Of a DNA stretch of 64,000 bases, positions 23,859 through 32,970 are shown one piece after another. The DNA lies in NCBI GenBank assembly GCA_043777315.1, contig JAYVPW010000093.1, positions 1-64,000 on the forward strand, read 5' to 3'. Made by a program: the position numbers and the translations under genes. Position 1 is the first letter of the stretch, and each line of letters opens with the position of its first letter. The stretch is from CAIURC01 sp043777315 (lineage in GTDB: Bacteria; Verrucomicrobiota; Verrucomicrobiia; Chthoniobacterales; Chthoniobacteraceae). Below the pieces are notes generated by a model. It was not told the origin of the DNA, did no database searches, and worked only from the letters and a program-made list of their open reading frames with translations.

Positions 23859-25403
23859 TCAACTCAAGCGCACGTACGGCATCAGGCCGTGGACGCCGCC
23901 CTCTCGGCCGAAGCCGCTTTCCTTGTAGCCGCCGAAGGGGCTGGCGGGGTCGAATTTGTTGAAGGTGTTCGCCCAGACGACGCCGGCGCGGAGCTGGGAG
24001 ATGAGCTTGAAAATCTTGCTCCCTTTGTCGGTCCAGACGCCGGCGCTGAGGCCGAAGGGCGTGTTGTTGGCGCGCTCGATCGCTTCGGCGGGCGTGCGGA
24101 AAGTGAGGACGCTGAGGACGGGGCCGAAGATCTCCTCCTGCGCGACGCGATGACTGGCGGTGACGCCGTCCAGCAGGGTCGGCGGGAACCAGTAGCCTTT
24201 GTCTGGCAGCTTGCACCGCGGCTGGATCAGCTCCGCGCCTTCGCCGACTCCGTGGTCCACGAGCTCGCGGATTTTCGCGAGCTGGCTGGCGGAGTTGATC
24301 GCGCCGATGTCGGTGTTTTTGTCGAGCGGGTCGCCGACGCGGAGGGTGGCGAGGCGGTCGCGCAGCTTGTCCATGACGCGGGCGTGGACGCTTTCCTGGA
24401 CGAGGAGGCGGGAGCCGGCGCAGCAGACATGGCCTTGGTTGAAGAAGATGCCATTGACGATGCCTTCGACGGCCTGGTCGATCGGTGCGTCCTCGAAAAC
24501 GAGGTGCGCGGCTTTGCCACCGAGCTCGAGCGTGAGCTTCTTTTTCGTCCCGGCGAGCGATGTCGCGATCTGCTTGCCGACCTCCGTCGAGCCGGTGAAT
24601 GCGATCTTGTCCACGCCGGGATGATCGACGAGGGCGCGGCCGGTTTCGCCCGCGCCGGTGACGATGTTCACGACGCCGTCCGGCAGTTCCGCTTCCTGCA
24701 AAATCTGCGCGAGATGGAGCGCGGTGATGCTGGTCGTCTCGGCCGGCTTCAGCACGCACGTGTTGCCGCACGCGAGCGCGGGCGCGAGCTTCCAGGCAGC
24801 CATGAGGAGGGGAAAATTCCACGGGATGATCTGCCCGCAAACGCCCACGGGCACAGCTTTCCGGCCCGGAAAGGCGTAATCCAGTTTGTCTGCCCAGCCG
24901 GCGTGGTAGAAGAAATGCGCGGCGACTTGCGGCAGGTCGAAGTCGCGCGATTCCTTGATCGGTTTGCCGCCGTCGATGGTCTCGAGGACGGCGAGTTCGC
25001 GCGCCTTTTCCTGGATGATCCGCGCGATGCGGAAGAGGTATTTCCCGCGCTCGCGACCGGGCATTTTGCTCCACGTTTTGTCGTAGGCTTTGCGCGCGGC
25101 GGCGACCGCGCTGTCCACATCGGCGGCATCGGCCTGCGCGATTTCGGCGAGCTGTTTTTCGTTCGCGGGATTGATCGAAGGGAAATAACCGCCGCGTTTC
25201 GGAGCGACGAATTTTCCACCGATGAAGAGCTCGTACCGCGACGCGATCGGCGTCGGCACGCTTTCCGGCGCGGGCGCATATTTCCACTTTCCGCCGAAGG
25301 ACAGACGTCGCTCGGCGAGCGGGATCACCTCCACCTTCGACGCGGTCTTTTTCGTGCGCAAAGTGAGCGGGACGGCGGCGGCACGGGACGTTTTTCGAGG
25401 CAT
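23859..25403 (-). CDS. Aldehyde dehydrogenase family protein
   Basis: This 514-residue protein oxidises an aldehyde to its acid with NAD(P). Family motifs are all present: PWNFPLLMAAWKLAPALACG (oxyanion Asn and NAD-binding), FTGSTEVGKQIA (Rossmann glycine), the general base in LELGGKAAHLVF, the catalytic cysteine in NQGHVCCAGSRLLVQE and EEIFGPVLSVLTF. The N-terminal about 45 residues (MPRKTSRAAAVPLTLRTKK, basic) are longer than usual and could start later. The end PFGGYKESGFGREGGVHGL is typical. Substrate is not evident. Convergent with glgC; upstream is an R1 element. Confidence 0.9.
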   Translation of the reverse strand: MPRKTSRAAAVPLTLRTKKTASKVEVIPLAERRLSFGGKWKYAPAPESVPTPIASRYELFIGGKFVAPKRGGYFPSINPANEKQLAEIAQADAADVDSAVAAARKAYDKTWSKMPGRERGKYLFRIARIIQEKARELAVLETIDGGKPIKESRDFDLPQVAAHFFYHAGWADKLDYAFPGRKAVPVGVCGQIIPWNFPLLMAAWKLAPALACGNTCVLKPAETTSITALHLAQILQEAELPDGVVNIVTGAGETGRALVDHPGVDKIAFTGSTEVGKQIATSLAGTKKKLTLELGGKAAHLVFEDAPIDQAVEGIVNGIFFNQGHVCCAGSRLLVQESVHARVMDKLRDRLATLRVGDPLDKNTDIGAINSASQLAKIRELVDHGVGEGAELIQPRCKLPDKGYWFPPTLLDGVTASHRVAQEEIFGPVLSVLTFRTPAEAIERANNTPFGLSAGVWTDKGSKIFKLISQLRAGVVWANTFNKFDPASPFGGYKESGFGREGGVHGLMPYVRLS

Positions 25404-25483
25404 GGCGCGAGCATTTCAGCGCGAGTCGCGTGCGACAATGCGATCCTGCAAAACGTCGCGCGGAGGAGCGTGCAGCCTTCCCC

Positions 25484-25618
25484 GTCATCCTGAGCGAAGC
25501 TTCGGCTTTGCGAAGCGCAGTCGAAGGACCTCATACTATTTCCCCCTCCGAAAACGCGCGACGAACGGGAGAGAAGTAAGAGGTCCTTCGACTCCGCTGC
25601 GCTGCGCTCAGGATGACC
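25484..25618. repeat. R1 palindromic intergenic element, copy d
   Basis: A full copy directly follows the truncated DUF2167 gene (19 bases from its stop) and precedes the aldehyde dehydrogenase. Its left arm carries the variant CGAAGCTTCGGCTTTGCGAA. Confidence 0.88.
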
Positions 25619-25637
25619 GGAGGGAGAAGACCCGCGC

Positions 25638-25835
25638 CTACTCCAGCGGCTGTTTCTTGGAAATCTTCGCCAGCCCGCCCTGCAGCGTGATCTCGCCCTG
25701 CTGATACTTCAGCCCGGCGGCGACCTTTTGCGCCGTCTCGCGGAAGATCGTGTCGGGGTCGCTCTCCGGATTTTGCGCCCGGAGGAGCGAGGCGAAAGCG
25801 AGGGCGAAAAAGGTGCGGACGGCGAGCAGTTTCAT
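25638..25835 (-). pseudogene. DUF2167 protein, N-terminal stump
   Basis: The frame encodes a signal peptide (MKLLAVRTFFALAFASLLRA) and then KYQQGEITLQGGLAKIS. DUF2167 membrane proteins begin this way: a W/YxxGxIxLxGGLAxIxVP motif leads into GFRYLDP and about 200 more residues with transmembrane helices. Here the protein breaks off at GLAKISKKQPLE, 65 residues in all, and an R1 element lies just 19 bases beyond the stop. Deletion of the rest of the gene at or near R1 is likely. The function of the full family is unknown. Confidence 0.5.
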
Positions 25836-25862
25836 GGGCTGAAAAAAGCGACGGCGCGGACG

Positions 25863-26567
25863 CTAGGAATAGTGAATGCCGGGATAAAGGAGATTCCAAG
25901 CGAAGTGCTGAATCGCGGGGTAAATCTGCCCGAAGCCGCGGAAGGCGACGAGCAGGCCGATGAAGCGCATCGTCGGATTCCACATGAGTTGCCGGTATTT
26001 GTCGGCGGCTGCGGCGCTGAGAAAGAAGAACGGGATGTTGCTGCCGTCGAACGGGGGAAGCGGCAAAAGATTGAACGCGAAGAGCAGCAGATTCAGCGAA
26101 AAGACGATGCTCACGAGCTGCGCGGCGAACTCGAATCCGCGCCCGGCGGAGGTCTCGACGATGTGCGAGCTGCTCAGAAAATCGGGCGGATGGAAGACGC
26201 CCCATTTCATCCCGACGCGGATCAAAAGCGCGGCGAGGAGCATCAGCACAAGGTTTGCAGCCGGTCCGGCCATCGCCATCCACGCGGCGCGGCGCGGGTG
26301 ACGCTCAGCCCATTGCGGATCGGAGGGCGCGCTCGCCCAGCCCATCATCCAGCCCCCGAGGACGAACGAAAGGATCGGCACGATGACCATCCCGAACGGC
26401 TCGCGGCGGATGTGCGGGATCGGATCGAGCGAAACCTGCCCGCCGTCGTACGCGGTGCGGTCGCCGAGTTTCAGCGCGCTCCACGCGTGGCCGGCCTCGT
26501 GGCAGACGGTGGAGTAGAGGAAAACGACGTACCACATGAGCGCGTCGGTGAGATCGAAATGAGACAT
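25863..26567 (-). CDS. Site-2 protease family (M50) intramembrane zinc metalloprotease
   Basis: This 234-residue integral membrane protein carries the zinc motif HEAGH in YSTVCHEAGHAWSALKLG (first helix, about residues 23-27) and the third ligand region NLLPLPPFDGSN (about 165-176). Helices VIVPILSFVLGGWMMGW, AAWMAMAGPAANLVLMLLAA and AAQLVSIVFSLNLLLFAFNL surround them, with the usual GPAANL motif. It belongs to the compact YwhC/Rv-like M50B branch without PDZ or CBS domains. Such proteases cut membrane-spanning regulatory proteins; the substrate here is unknown. It is on the same strand as the DUF2167 stump, 27 bases upstream of it. Confidence 0.88.
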   Translation of the reverse strand: MSHFDLTDALMWYVVFLYSTVCHEAGHAWSALKLGDRTAYDGGQVSLDPIPHIRREPFGMVIVPILSFVLGGWMMGWASAPSDPQWAERHPRRAAWMAMAGPAANLVLMLLAALLIRVGMKWGVFHPPDFLSSSHIVETSAGRGFEFAAQLVSIVFSLNLLLFAFNLLPLPPFDGSNIPFFFLSAAAADKYRQLMWNPTMRFIGLLVAFRGFGQIYPAIQHFAWNLLYPGIHYS

Positions 26568-26631
26568 CGGGCGCAGGTTTTAGCCCAGCCCCGGCGCGGC
26601 GCGAGCATTCGTGGGCGGGGTGATTTTTCCG

Positions 26632-26770
26632 GTCATCCTGAGCGCAGCGCCAGCGGAGTCGAAGGACCTCTTACTTTTCCCCTCGAGGCGCGCGCATCGG
26701 GGAGGGGGAAATAGTAAGAGGTCCTTCGACTGCGTTTTCGCAAAGCCGAAAACTCCGCTCAGGAGGACCG
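26632..26770. repeat. R1 palindromic intergenic element, copy e
   Basis: A full copy lies between two tandem minus-strand genes (DUF1460 end, M50 start). Its right arm includes TTTTCGCAAAGCCGAAAAC, a variant of the small hairpin in copy c. Confidence 0.88.
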
Positions 26771-26826
26771 GTTTGGAGGGCGGCTTCGCCGGCGACGCGA
26801 GCGCGTTCCGAGTTTCATCGCAGCCC

Positions 26827-27693
26827 TCACTTCAACGGTCGCGCGACCATGATTCCCGCGATCGTCCCGAAGCGCGCGAGGTAGTCGCTGAGGCGCGAGT
26901 CGAGGACGACTTTGCCGTAATTTCGCGGCGCGGAGGCGTGCATGAAATGGAGGACGCCGTCATCGGGGCGAAAGGCGAGGCCGACGTGCGAGGTGCCGAT
27001 GCCGCCGGGGTCGCGTGTCGTGATGCCGATGACATCGCCGCTACGGATTTTCGATTCGATCGCGGTGACTTTGCTCTTCGGAATGTGGGACATCGACGCG
27101 GAGCCGACGCGCTTTTCCATCGCGCGGATGTCGCCGCGCAGCGCGGGGTTTGCGCGGAGGTAGCGGTAGCCGCGCCAGTTGATCGTCATCTCGCCGGTGG
27201 TGTGGGAAACGCGGACGCCGCCGAGGTCGCGCGTGAGGTCGTCGATGAGCCCGCGGCGCGCGTTGTCGGCGAACCAATCCTCGAGGTAATGCAGTCGCGA
27301 GAGGTAGCTGCCATCGCACTTCCCGCCGCGGTAGCGATCGAGTTCGATGAAGTGCAGCATCGTCTCGGGCGTCCACTTTTCCCGCGGCTCGTCGAGCATC
27401 CGGGCGAAGGCGAGCGAGCTCTCGAAAAAGGTCCAGCAATCGAGTCCGCCGAGGTTCACGGACGGCGCTTCGACGCGGTCGTCGATCTCGAGCGTCGAGC
27501 CTTTGTACGGCGTGCCGCACAGTGCGCGACCGACGGCGGCGGTGCGCTCGCCGATGGGGAGTAGCTTCCACGCATCGGCTTTCGCGACGAGCTGATCGAA
27601 TTTCGCGCGGCCTTTGAAAACGGTGTCGAACGGCAGTGCGGCGCGGGCGTTCGCGACGAAAATCAAGGTGAGCAAAAAGGCCAGAGCGCGCAT
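26827..27693 (-). CDS. DUF1460 exported amidase-like protein (NlpC/P60 superfamily)
   Basis: The start at 27693 gives MRALAFLLTLIFVANARAAL, a signal peptide; codons further upstream encode repeat-rich nonsense. The 288-residue product has the DUF1460 cysteine in VNLGGLDCWTFFESSLAFA (about residue 88) and a histidine in IGTSHVGLAFR (about 245), the Cys-His pair of papain-like cell-wall amidases. FIELDRYRGGKCDGSYLSRL and HYLEDWFADN are further family motifs. It probably cleaves or binds peptidoglycan peptides in the periplasm, in turnover or recycling. Divergent from the helicase gene. Confidence 0.85.
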   Translation of the reverse strand: MRALAFLLTLIFVANARAALPFDTVFKGRAKFDQLVAKADAWKLLPIGERTAAVGRALCGTPYKGSTLEIDDRVEAPSVNLGGLDCWTFFESSLAFARMLDEPREKWTPETMLHFIELDRYRGGKCDGSYLSRLHYLEDWFADNARRGLIDDLTRDLGGVRVSHTTGEMTINWRGYRYLRANPALRGDIRAMEKRVGSASMSHIPKSKVTAIESKIRSGDVIGITTRDPGGIGTSHVGLAFRPDDGVLHFMHASAPRNYGKVVLDSRLSDYLARFGTIAGIMVARPLK

Positions 27694-27752
27694 AAAAAGT
27701 GTCTCGTGAGACAGCGGGAGCGCGACGCCGTTCAGCATGGCTGTTCTGGAAA

Positions 27753-27865
27753 GTAACCGCGGCGGACGCAGCGGACGCAGCGGCAGAACCAAGTCCCACG
27801 GACGCACGTTTCCACATTTCAGCTCCCCTCCCCGCCGCGCCCTCCGCGTTCGCTGCGGTTAAAAA
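27753..27865. repeat. R4 inverted repeat with iterated octamers, copy a (diverged)
   Basis: The left end TAACCGCGGCGGACGCAGCG and right end CGCGTTCGCTGCGGTTA are inverse copies; the left arm iterates GCGGACGCA. It is the same design as copies at 43932 and 46801, with GGACGCA in place of GGAGCGA. It lies between the divergent DUF1460 and helicase genes, whose gap (27694-27935) holds nothing else recognisable. Confidence 0.6.
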
Positions 27866-27935
27866 TCCTTCTCCTTCCGCCCGCCCAGCGGCTTTGGTTT
27901 GCGAAAAAAGCGGCCTCTGCTTTGCTCCCGCGCCC

Positions 27936-29966
27936 ATGTCCGGCTTCCGACTTTTCGACCTCAATCCGGCGCAGGAAAAAGCCGTGCGGACGACGGAGGG
28001 ACCGCTGTTGATCCTTGCCGGGGCGGGCACCGGGAAGACGCGGGTGATCACGGCGCGCGTGGCCTTCCTCATCGCGGAAGGAGTCGATCCCGCGCACATT
28101 TTGGCGGTCACTTTCACGAACAAAGCGGCGAACGAAATGCGCGAGCGGCTGGAGGCGATCGTCGAAAAATCGCAGGCGAAAAAAGTGACGATGTCCACGT
28201 TTCACGCGCTCTGCGTGCGCGTGCTGCGGCAGGACATCGAGAAGCTCGGCTACAAAAAAAACTTCTCGATCTACGACGAGGGCGACACGACCGGGCTGAT
28301 CAAAAAGATCATCACGCGCACCGCGGCGAAGGATGAAAAGCTCGAGCCGGGGCTGGCGAAGAGCCTGATTTCGAAGGCGAAAAACAACGGCTGGAATGCG
28401 CCGGAAGACGAGAAGACGCTGATTGGCGCAGTGTTCGCACGGTATCAGATCGAGCTGAAGACTTTGAACGCGGTCGATTTCGACGACCTGCTTTTGCTGA
28501 CGGTAAAGCTGCTCAACGAACACCCGGAGGTGCGCGAGCGGTGGCATCGGCGGTTCAAGTTTTTGATGGTCGATGAGTTTCAGGACACGAATCGATTGCA
28601 GCTCGATCTCGTCTCACTGATCGCGAAATCGGCGGTCGCTTCGGCGGTGAACCCGAATGTCTGCGTCGTGGGCGATGACGACCAATCGATCTACGGATGG
28701 CGCGGCGCGGAGGTGTCGAACATCCTGGAATTCGAGACGCATTTTCCGGGGCCGACGGTGGTGAAGCTGGAGCAAAATTATCGCTCCACGAATGCGATCC
28801 TCGGCGTCTCGAATGCGCTCATCAAAAACAACCCGCGCCGCCGCCCGAAGCAGCTCTGGAGCGCCACGGAAGGCGGCGAGAAGGTGCGCGTGATCCAGAT
28901 GCCGGACGACCGGCAGGAGGCGGAATTCATCGCGAATGAGATCGTGAGCCGCGCGGTGATGGAGGGCGCGAAGCACGAGGATTTCGCCGTGCTTTTTCGC
29001 ATGAACGCGCAGTCGCGGCTGCTCGAGCAAAACCTGCGGACGCTGCATGTGCCGTATCGCGTGGTCGGCGGGAACAGCCTTTTCGACGCGCGGGAAATCA
29101 AGGATTTCCTGGCCTACGCGAGCTGTCTTTTGAACACGGAGGACGACGTCTCGCTGCTGCGGATCATCAACACGCCGGCGCGCGGAATCAGCGCCACGCT
29201 GGTCGAGCGGGCGACGGAGCACAGCGTGAAAAAGCAGTGCAGCATTTTCGCAGCGCTGCAGGACGCGGAGTTCCGCGCGAGCATTTCAAAACGCGCGTGC
29301 GACTCGATCGACGCGTTCGTTTCCCTGCTCGATTCGTGGGAGACGAAGCTGCACGAGCCGCTCGTGAATCAGGCCACGGTGTTGCGCGCGTTCATCCAGG
29401 AAACGGGCTACCTCGAAGACCTGAAGCGGACGTGCAAAACGCCGGACGAGGGCCTGAAGCGAGAGAACAAGGTGAACGAAATGATGCGCTGGTTCGAGGA
29501 GGACGAAGGGCGGAACGCAAAGGGGCTGCGGGATTTTTTGGACGACATGATGCTGCGGCAGGACAAAGAAAAAGAGGACGACAAGGAGGGCGGGCAGGGC
29601 GTGACGCTGATCACTTTGCACGCGGCAAAAGGGCTCGAGTTTCCGCACGTTTATTTGATCGGGCTCGAGGAGGGACTGCTGCCGCACGACCGCTCGAAAA
29701 TGGAGGGGACGGTCGATGAAGAACGGCGTCTGCTCTACGTCGGGATCACGCGCGCGATGCGGACGCTGGCGATGACGTGGTGCCGCAATCGCGTGAAATA
29801 CGGCAGCGCGATGCCGTGCTCGGCGAGTTCGTTCATCAAGGAATTTCCGCCCGAGCTGATCGAGCATCGCGATGTGACGCAGATCCTGAATGCGCCGGTG
29901 GAGGAGGTCGCGGTGAAGGATCGTTTCGCCGCGATGTTCGCGTCGTTCGACAAAAAGGCGGGGTGA
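27936..29966 (+). CDS. UvrD/Rep/PcrA-type superfamily 1A DNA helicase
   Basis: The start at 27936 yields MSGFRLFDLNPAQEKAVRTT, the Q-motif start of the family. The 676-residue protein unwinds DNA 3'-5' during repair and replication restart. Motif I is LILAGAGTGKTRVITARVAF (about 25-44), Ia AVTFTNKAANEMRER, II FLMVDEFQDTN, III VVGDDDQSIYGWRGA, IV LEQNYRST, V VTLITLHAAKGLEFPHVYLI and VI ERRLLYVGITRAM. It is shorter than Bacillus PcrA (about 720) and lacks the C-terminal RNA-polymerase-binding tudor domain. UvrD, Rep and PcrA cannot be separated by eye. The upstream in-frame extension crosses repeat R4 and is not used. Confidence 0.93.
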   Translation: MSGFRLFDLNPAQEKAVRTTEGPLLILAGAGTGKTRVITARVAFLIAEGVDPAHILAVTFTNKAANEMRERLEAIVEKSQAKKVTMSTFHALCVRVLRQDIEKLGYKKNFSIYDEGDTTGLIKKIITRTAAKDEKLEPGLAKSLISKAKNNGWNAPEDEKTLIGAVFARYQIELKTLNAVDFDDLLLLTVKLLNEHPEVRERWHRRFKFLMVDEFQDTNRLQLDLVSLIAKSAVASAVNPNVCVVGDDDQSIYGWRGAEVSNILEFETHFPGPTVVKLEQNYRSTNAILGVSNALIKNNPRRRPKQLWSATEGGEKVRVIQMPDDRQEAEFIANEIVSRAVMEGAKHEDFAVLFRMNAQSRLLEQNLRTLHVPYRVVGGNSLFDAREIKDFLAYASCLLNTEDDVSLLRIINTPARGISATLVERATEHSVKKQCSIFAALQDAEFRASISKRACDSIDAFVSLLDSWETKLHEPLVNQATVLRAFIQETGYLEDLKRTCKTPDEGLKRENKVNEMMRWFEEDEGRNAKGLRDFLDDMMLRQDKEKEDDKEGGQGVTLITLHAAKGLEFPHVYLIGLEEGLLPHDRSKMEGTVDEERRLLYVGITRAMRTLAMTWCRNRVKYGSAMPCSASSFIKEFPPELIEHRDVTQILNAPVEEVAVKDRFAAMFASFDKKAG

Positions 29967-29998
29967 AAGAAAGCGGAAGAGCGCGTCCTCTTTTTCCG

Positions 29999-30130
29999 GT
30001 CATCCTGAGCGGAGCCCGGCTCTGCGGGCGCAGTCGAAGGACCTCTTACTTTTCCCTTCTGACGCGCGCGCATGGCGGAGGGGGAGAAGTAAGAGGTCCT
30101 TCGACTGCGCTGCGCTGCGCTCAGGATGAC
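29999..30130. repeat. R1 palindromic intergenic element, copy f
   Basis: A full copy lies 33 bases after the helicase stop and 88 bases before the next plus-strand gene. The left arm has the variant CCCGGCTCTGCGGGCGCAGT. Confidence 0.88.
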
Positions 30131-30217
30131 TGGAGTTTTTCGCTGCCGCGAGACGTGGCGGTTTGAACGCCGCGCTTCACCAATCCGTTTCAACTCGGTA
30201 GAAAATCCCGGAGCGCG

Positions 30218-32929
30218 ATGAACACTCACCTCCCTTTTCACGGCGAGCATGACCCGGCTGGGGTAGCGAAAGTCACGCGCACTTTTGTGCTCACCGACAT
30301 CGAGCAATCGACGATGGCTTGGGAGCGTTTCGGCGATGCCTTCCGCCCGGCGCTCGATCAGCACCATGCTTGCGTGCGCGCGGAAATCGCGCGGCACGGC
30401 GGGCAGGAATTGACGGAGGCAGGCGACGGATTTTTGATCGCGTTCACCGATCCGCTCCCGGCGCTGCGCTGCGCGAAGGCGCTTCAGCACAGGCTTGGTG
30501 AGGAGCGGTGGCCGGAAAAAGTGGGCAAGGTGCGGGTCCGAATTTCACTCCACGCGGGCGAAGTCGAGCTGCGGGAAAACGGCGAATATCGCGGGCCGGT
30601 TTTGAATCGGAACTCGCGGATCCTCGCGGCGGCGCACGGCGGGCAGGTGGTCTGCTCGTCGGCCGTGGCGGCCGCATTGCAGGCGGAGGCGGAATTCCAG
30701 GAGCTCGGAATTTTTCGACTGCGCAGCGTCCCGGCACCGGAGCGGATTTTTCAAATTTGCTGGCCGGAGATGCCGTGCCGGGAATTCCCGCCCCTGAACG
30801 CGCCCCCGGCGTTTGTCCACAACCTGCCGCCGTCGTCCACGCGCTTTTTTGGCCGGGAAAAAGAGATCGCGTTTCTGCGCGAAATGATCGTCGCCCATTC
30901 GCCATATTCCCCGACCGGCGGAGTGCGCGGAGGCCTGCTCGTGACGCTCACCGGACCCGGCGGGACCGGCAAGACGCGGCTCTCGCTGGCGATCGCGGAG
31001 AGCCTTCTGGCGCACCTTTCGCACGCGGTCTGGTTCATCGCGCTGGCTGATGTGCTCGATGCGCGGCTGCTCGCGGTGGCGGTGCGCGATGCGCTGCGGA
31101 TCAAGCAGGAATCGACCTTGGATGCTTTCGAGCAAGTCGTCGCCTTCCTCGCCGCGGAGCCTGCGCTGATCGTTTTCGACAACTTCGAGCAGCTCGGGCA
31201 GGAGGGCGCGGGGTTCATCCGCAATCTCACCGCGCGGCTGCCCCGGCTCCGCTGCATCATCACTTCGCGCGAGCGGCTCCGACTGCCGGGAGAGCGCGAA
31301 TTCACCGTGCCGCCGCTCGCCGCGCCGGAAGCGGGCGCGCCGCCGGAGCGGCTGCTGGATTACGAAAGCGTGCAGCTTTACCTCGATCGCGCGCAGGCCG
31401 TGCGTTCGGATTTTACGATCACGAAACGAAACGCGGCCGCCGTCGCGGAGCTGTGCGGGAAACTCGAGGGCATCCCGCTGGCGATCGAACTCGCGGCGGC
31501 GCAAGCGAATGTCGCCACGCCGCAGGAAACGGTGAAGGCACTCAGCGAGCGGCTCGATTTTTTCTCGAACGATGCCGCGTGGGTGCCAGCGCGCCACCGC
31601 ACGCTCCGGGCCGCGATCGACTGGAGTTACGATTTTTTGCCGACGGCGCTGCAGGATTTTTTCGCGAATCTGTCGGTCTTTCGTGGCGGTTGCAGCGCCG
31701 AGGCGGCGGAGGTCATTGCCGCGCCACCGGGGCTCGCGGGTGTCTCGACAAATGTGTTGCGGGCGCTCGGCGAACTGCGCGGAACCTCGCTCCTTTTCGC
31801 CGACGAGGTGGACGGCGCGATGCGTTTTCGGATGCTGGAAACGCTGCGTCAATACGCCGAGGAGCGGCTCGCCGCGCGGGCCGATGCAGGCGAGGTCGGC
31901 GTGCGGCACCGCGCGTATTTTCTCGCGCTGGCGGAAAGGGCCGAGCCGGAGCTGCAAAAGGACGAGCAGGAGGAATGGCTCGCGCGGCTGGAGAGCGAAC
32001 ATGACAACTTTCGCGCCGTCTTCACGCGCTTTCCCACGCATCCAGATTCCCTCGCGGTGGCGGCCGCGCTCGTGCGTTTCTGGATGGTCCGCGGGTATCA
32101 TTCGGAAGGCCGGCTCTGGCTCGACCGACTGCGCACGGAAGTGACCGGCGCACCCGAGCGAGCGGCGGCGTCGGCCGGGAATGCGGCCGGCATCCTAGCC
32201 TGGTCGAACGGAGATTTCGCCGCTGCGCGCGTGGCATTCGAGCAGGCGCTCCACTATTTTCGGCAGATCGGGGTCGTCGAAAATATCGCCGGTTTGCTCA
32301 CCAACGTCGCGATCGTGGCGCAAAGCTCGGGCGACCTCGACGCGGCGCGGCAGTTCGGCGCGGAAAGCGTCGAGATTTACCGGTCGCTGCCATCCAGCGA
32401 GAAAGAGGCGCATCTTGGCCAAATGGCGCATGCTCTGGCTAATCTCGGGAGCATGCACAGGAGACACGGCGATCTGGAGGCGGCGCATCAGATTCTCGGA
32501 GAAGCGGTGTCACTCGAGCGCCGCGTGGGCGATCAGTTCGGGCTGGCCGTCGCGTTGCAGAACCTCGGGCTCGTTTTCTCCGACCAGCATTTGATCCCGG
32601 CCGCGCGCGCCGCGGTGGATGAAAGCTTGGAAATTCACTGTCGCATCGGCGCCCGCAGCTACGCGGCCATCGCACTCCGGGCGCAGGCAATCGTCGCCAC
32701 CCGGGAGGGGCGATACGCAGAGGCGGCACGCTGGATTTCGGCGAGCAGAATCGCGATCGAAAAGTTTGGGACGCGTTTCTCGGAGGAACAGAAATTGTCG
32801 GAACAGAAGGACTGCGAACTCATCCGCGCCTCTCTTTCCGCCGAGGCTTTTGAAGAAGCCCAGCGAGACGGAGCCCTTTATTTTTTGAAAACTTTCGGCA
32901 ACGAACCGAACGCACATGAAAGCCTTTGA
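30218..32929 (+). CDS. Class III nucleotide cyclase-STAND ATPase-TPR signalling protein
   Basis: This 903-residue protein has three parts. Residues about 20-180 form a class III adenylate/guanylate cyclase domain: FVLTDIEQSTMAWERFG with the first metal Asp, GDGFLIAFTDPLPAL with the second, and YRGPVLNRNSRILAAAHGGQ. About 205-560 is a STAND/NB-ARC-like ATPase with Walker A LTGPGGTGKTRLSL, Walker B ALIVFDNFEQ, RLRCIITSRERLRLPGE and GIPLAIELAAAQ. About 590-890 are TPR repeats (FAAARVAFEQALHYFRQIG, LGSMHRRHGDLEAAHQILGE). Such proteins are common in actinobacteria and mycobacteria as cyclase-LuxR regulators, but no DNA-binding domain is seen here. It is probably a cytoplasmic sensor that oligomerises on ligand binding. 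Two exported proteins follow. Confidence 0.88.
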   Translation: MNTHLPFHGEHDPAGVAKVTRTFVLTDIEQSTMAWERFGDAFRPALDQHHACVRAEIARHGGQELTEAGDGFLIAFTDPLPALRCAKALQHRLGEERWPEKVGKVRVRISLHAGEVELRENGEYRGPVLNRNSRILAAAHGGQVVCSSAVAAALQAEAEFQELGIFRLRSVPAPERIFQICWPEMPCREFPPLNAPPAFVHNLPPSSTRFFGREKEIAFLREMIVAHSPYSPTGGVRGGLLVTLTGPGGTGKTRLSLAIAESLLAHLSHAVWFIALADVLDARLLAVAVRDALRIKQESTLDAFEQVVAFLAAEPALIVFDNFEQLGQEGAGFIRNLTARLPRLRCIITSRERLRLPGEREFTVPPLAAPEAGAPPERLLDYESVQLYLDRAQAVRSDFTITKRNAAAVAELCGKLEGIPLAIELAAAQANVATPQETVKALSERLDFFSNDAAWVPARHRTLRAAIDWSYDFLPTALQDFFANLSVFRGGCSAEAAEVIAAPPGLAGVSTNVLRALGELRGTSLLFADEVDGAMRFRMLETLRQYAEERLAARADAGEVGVRHRAYFLALAERAEPELQKDEQEEWLARLESEHDNFRAVFTRFPTHPDSLAVAAALVRFWMVRGYHSEGRLWLDRLRTEVTGAPERAAASAGNAAGILAWSNGDFAAARVAFEQALHYFRQIGVVENIAGLLTNVAIVAQSSGDLDAARQFGAESVEIYRSLPSSEKEAHLGQMAHALANLGSMHRRHGDLEAAHQILGEAVSLERRVGDQFGLAVALQNLGLVFSDQHLIPAARAAVDESLEIHCRIGARSYAAIALRAQAIVATREGRYAEAARWISASRIAIEKFGTRFSEEQKLSEQKDCELIRASLSAEAFEEAQRDGALYFLKTFGNEPNAHESL

Positions 32930-32970
32930 CACCACGGCAGCGCACGCCTAACCAAAGTGCCTTACTCCCT

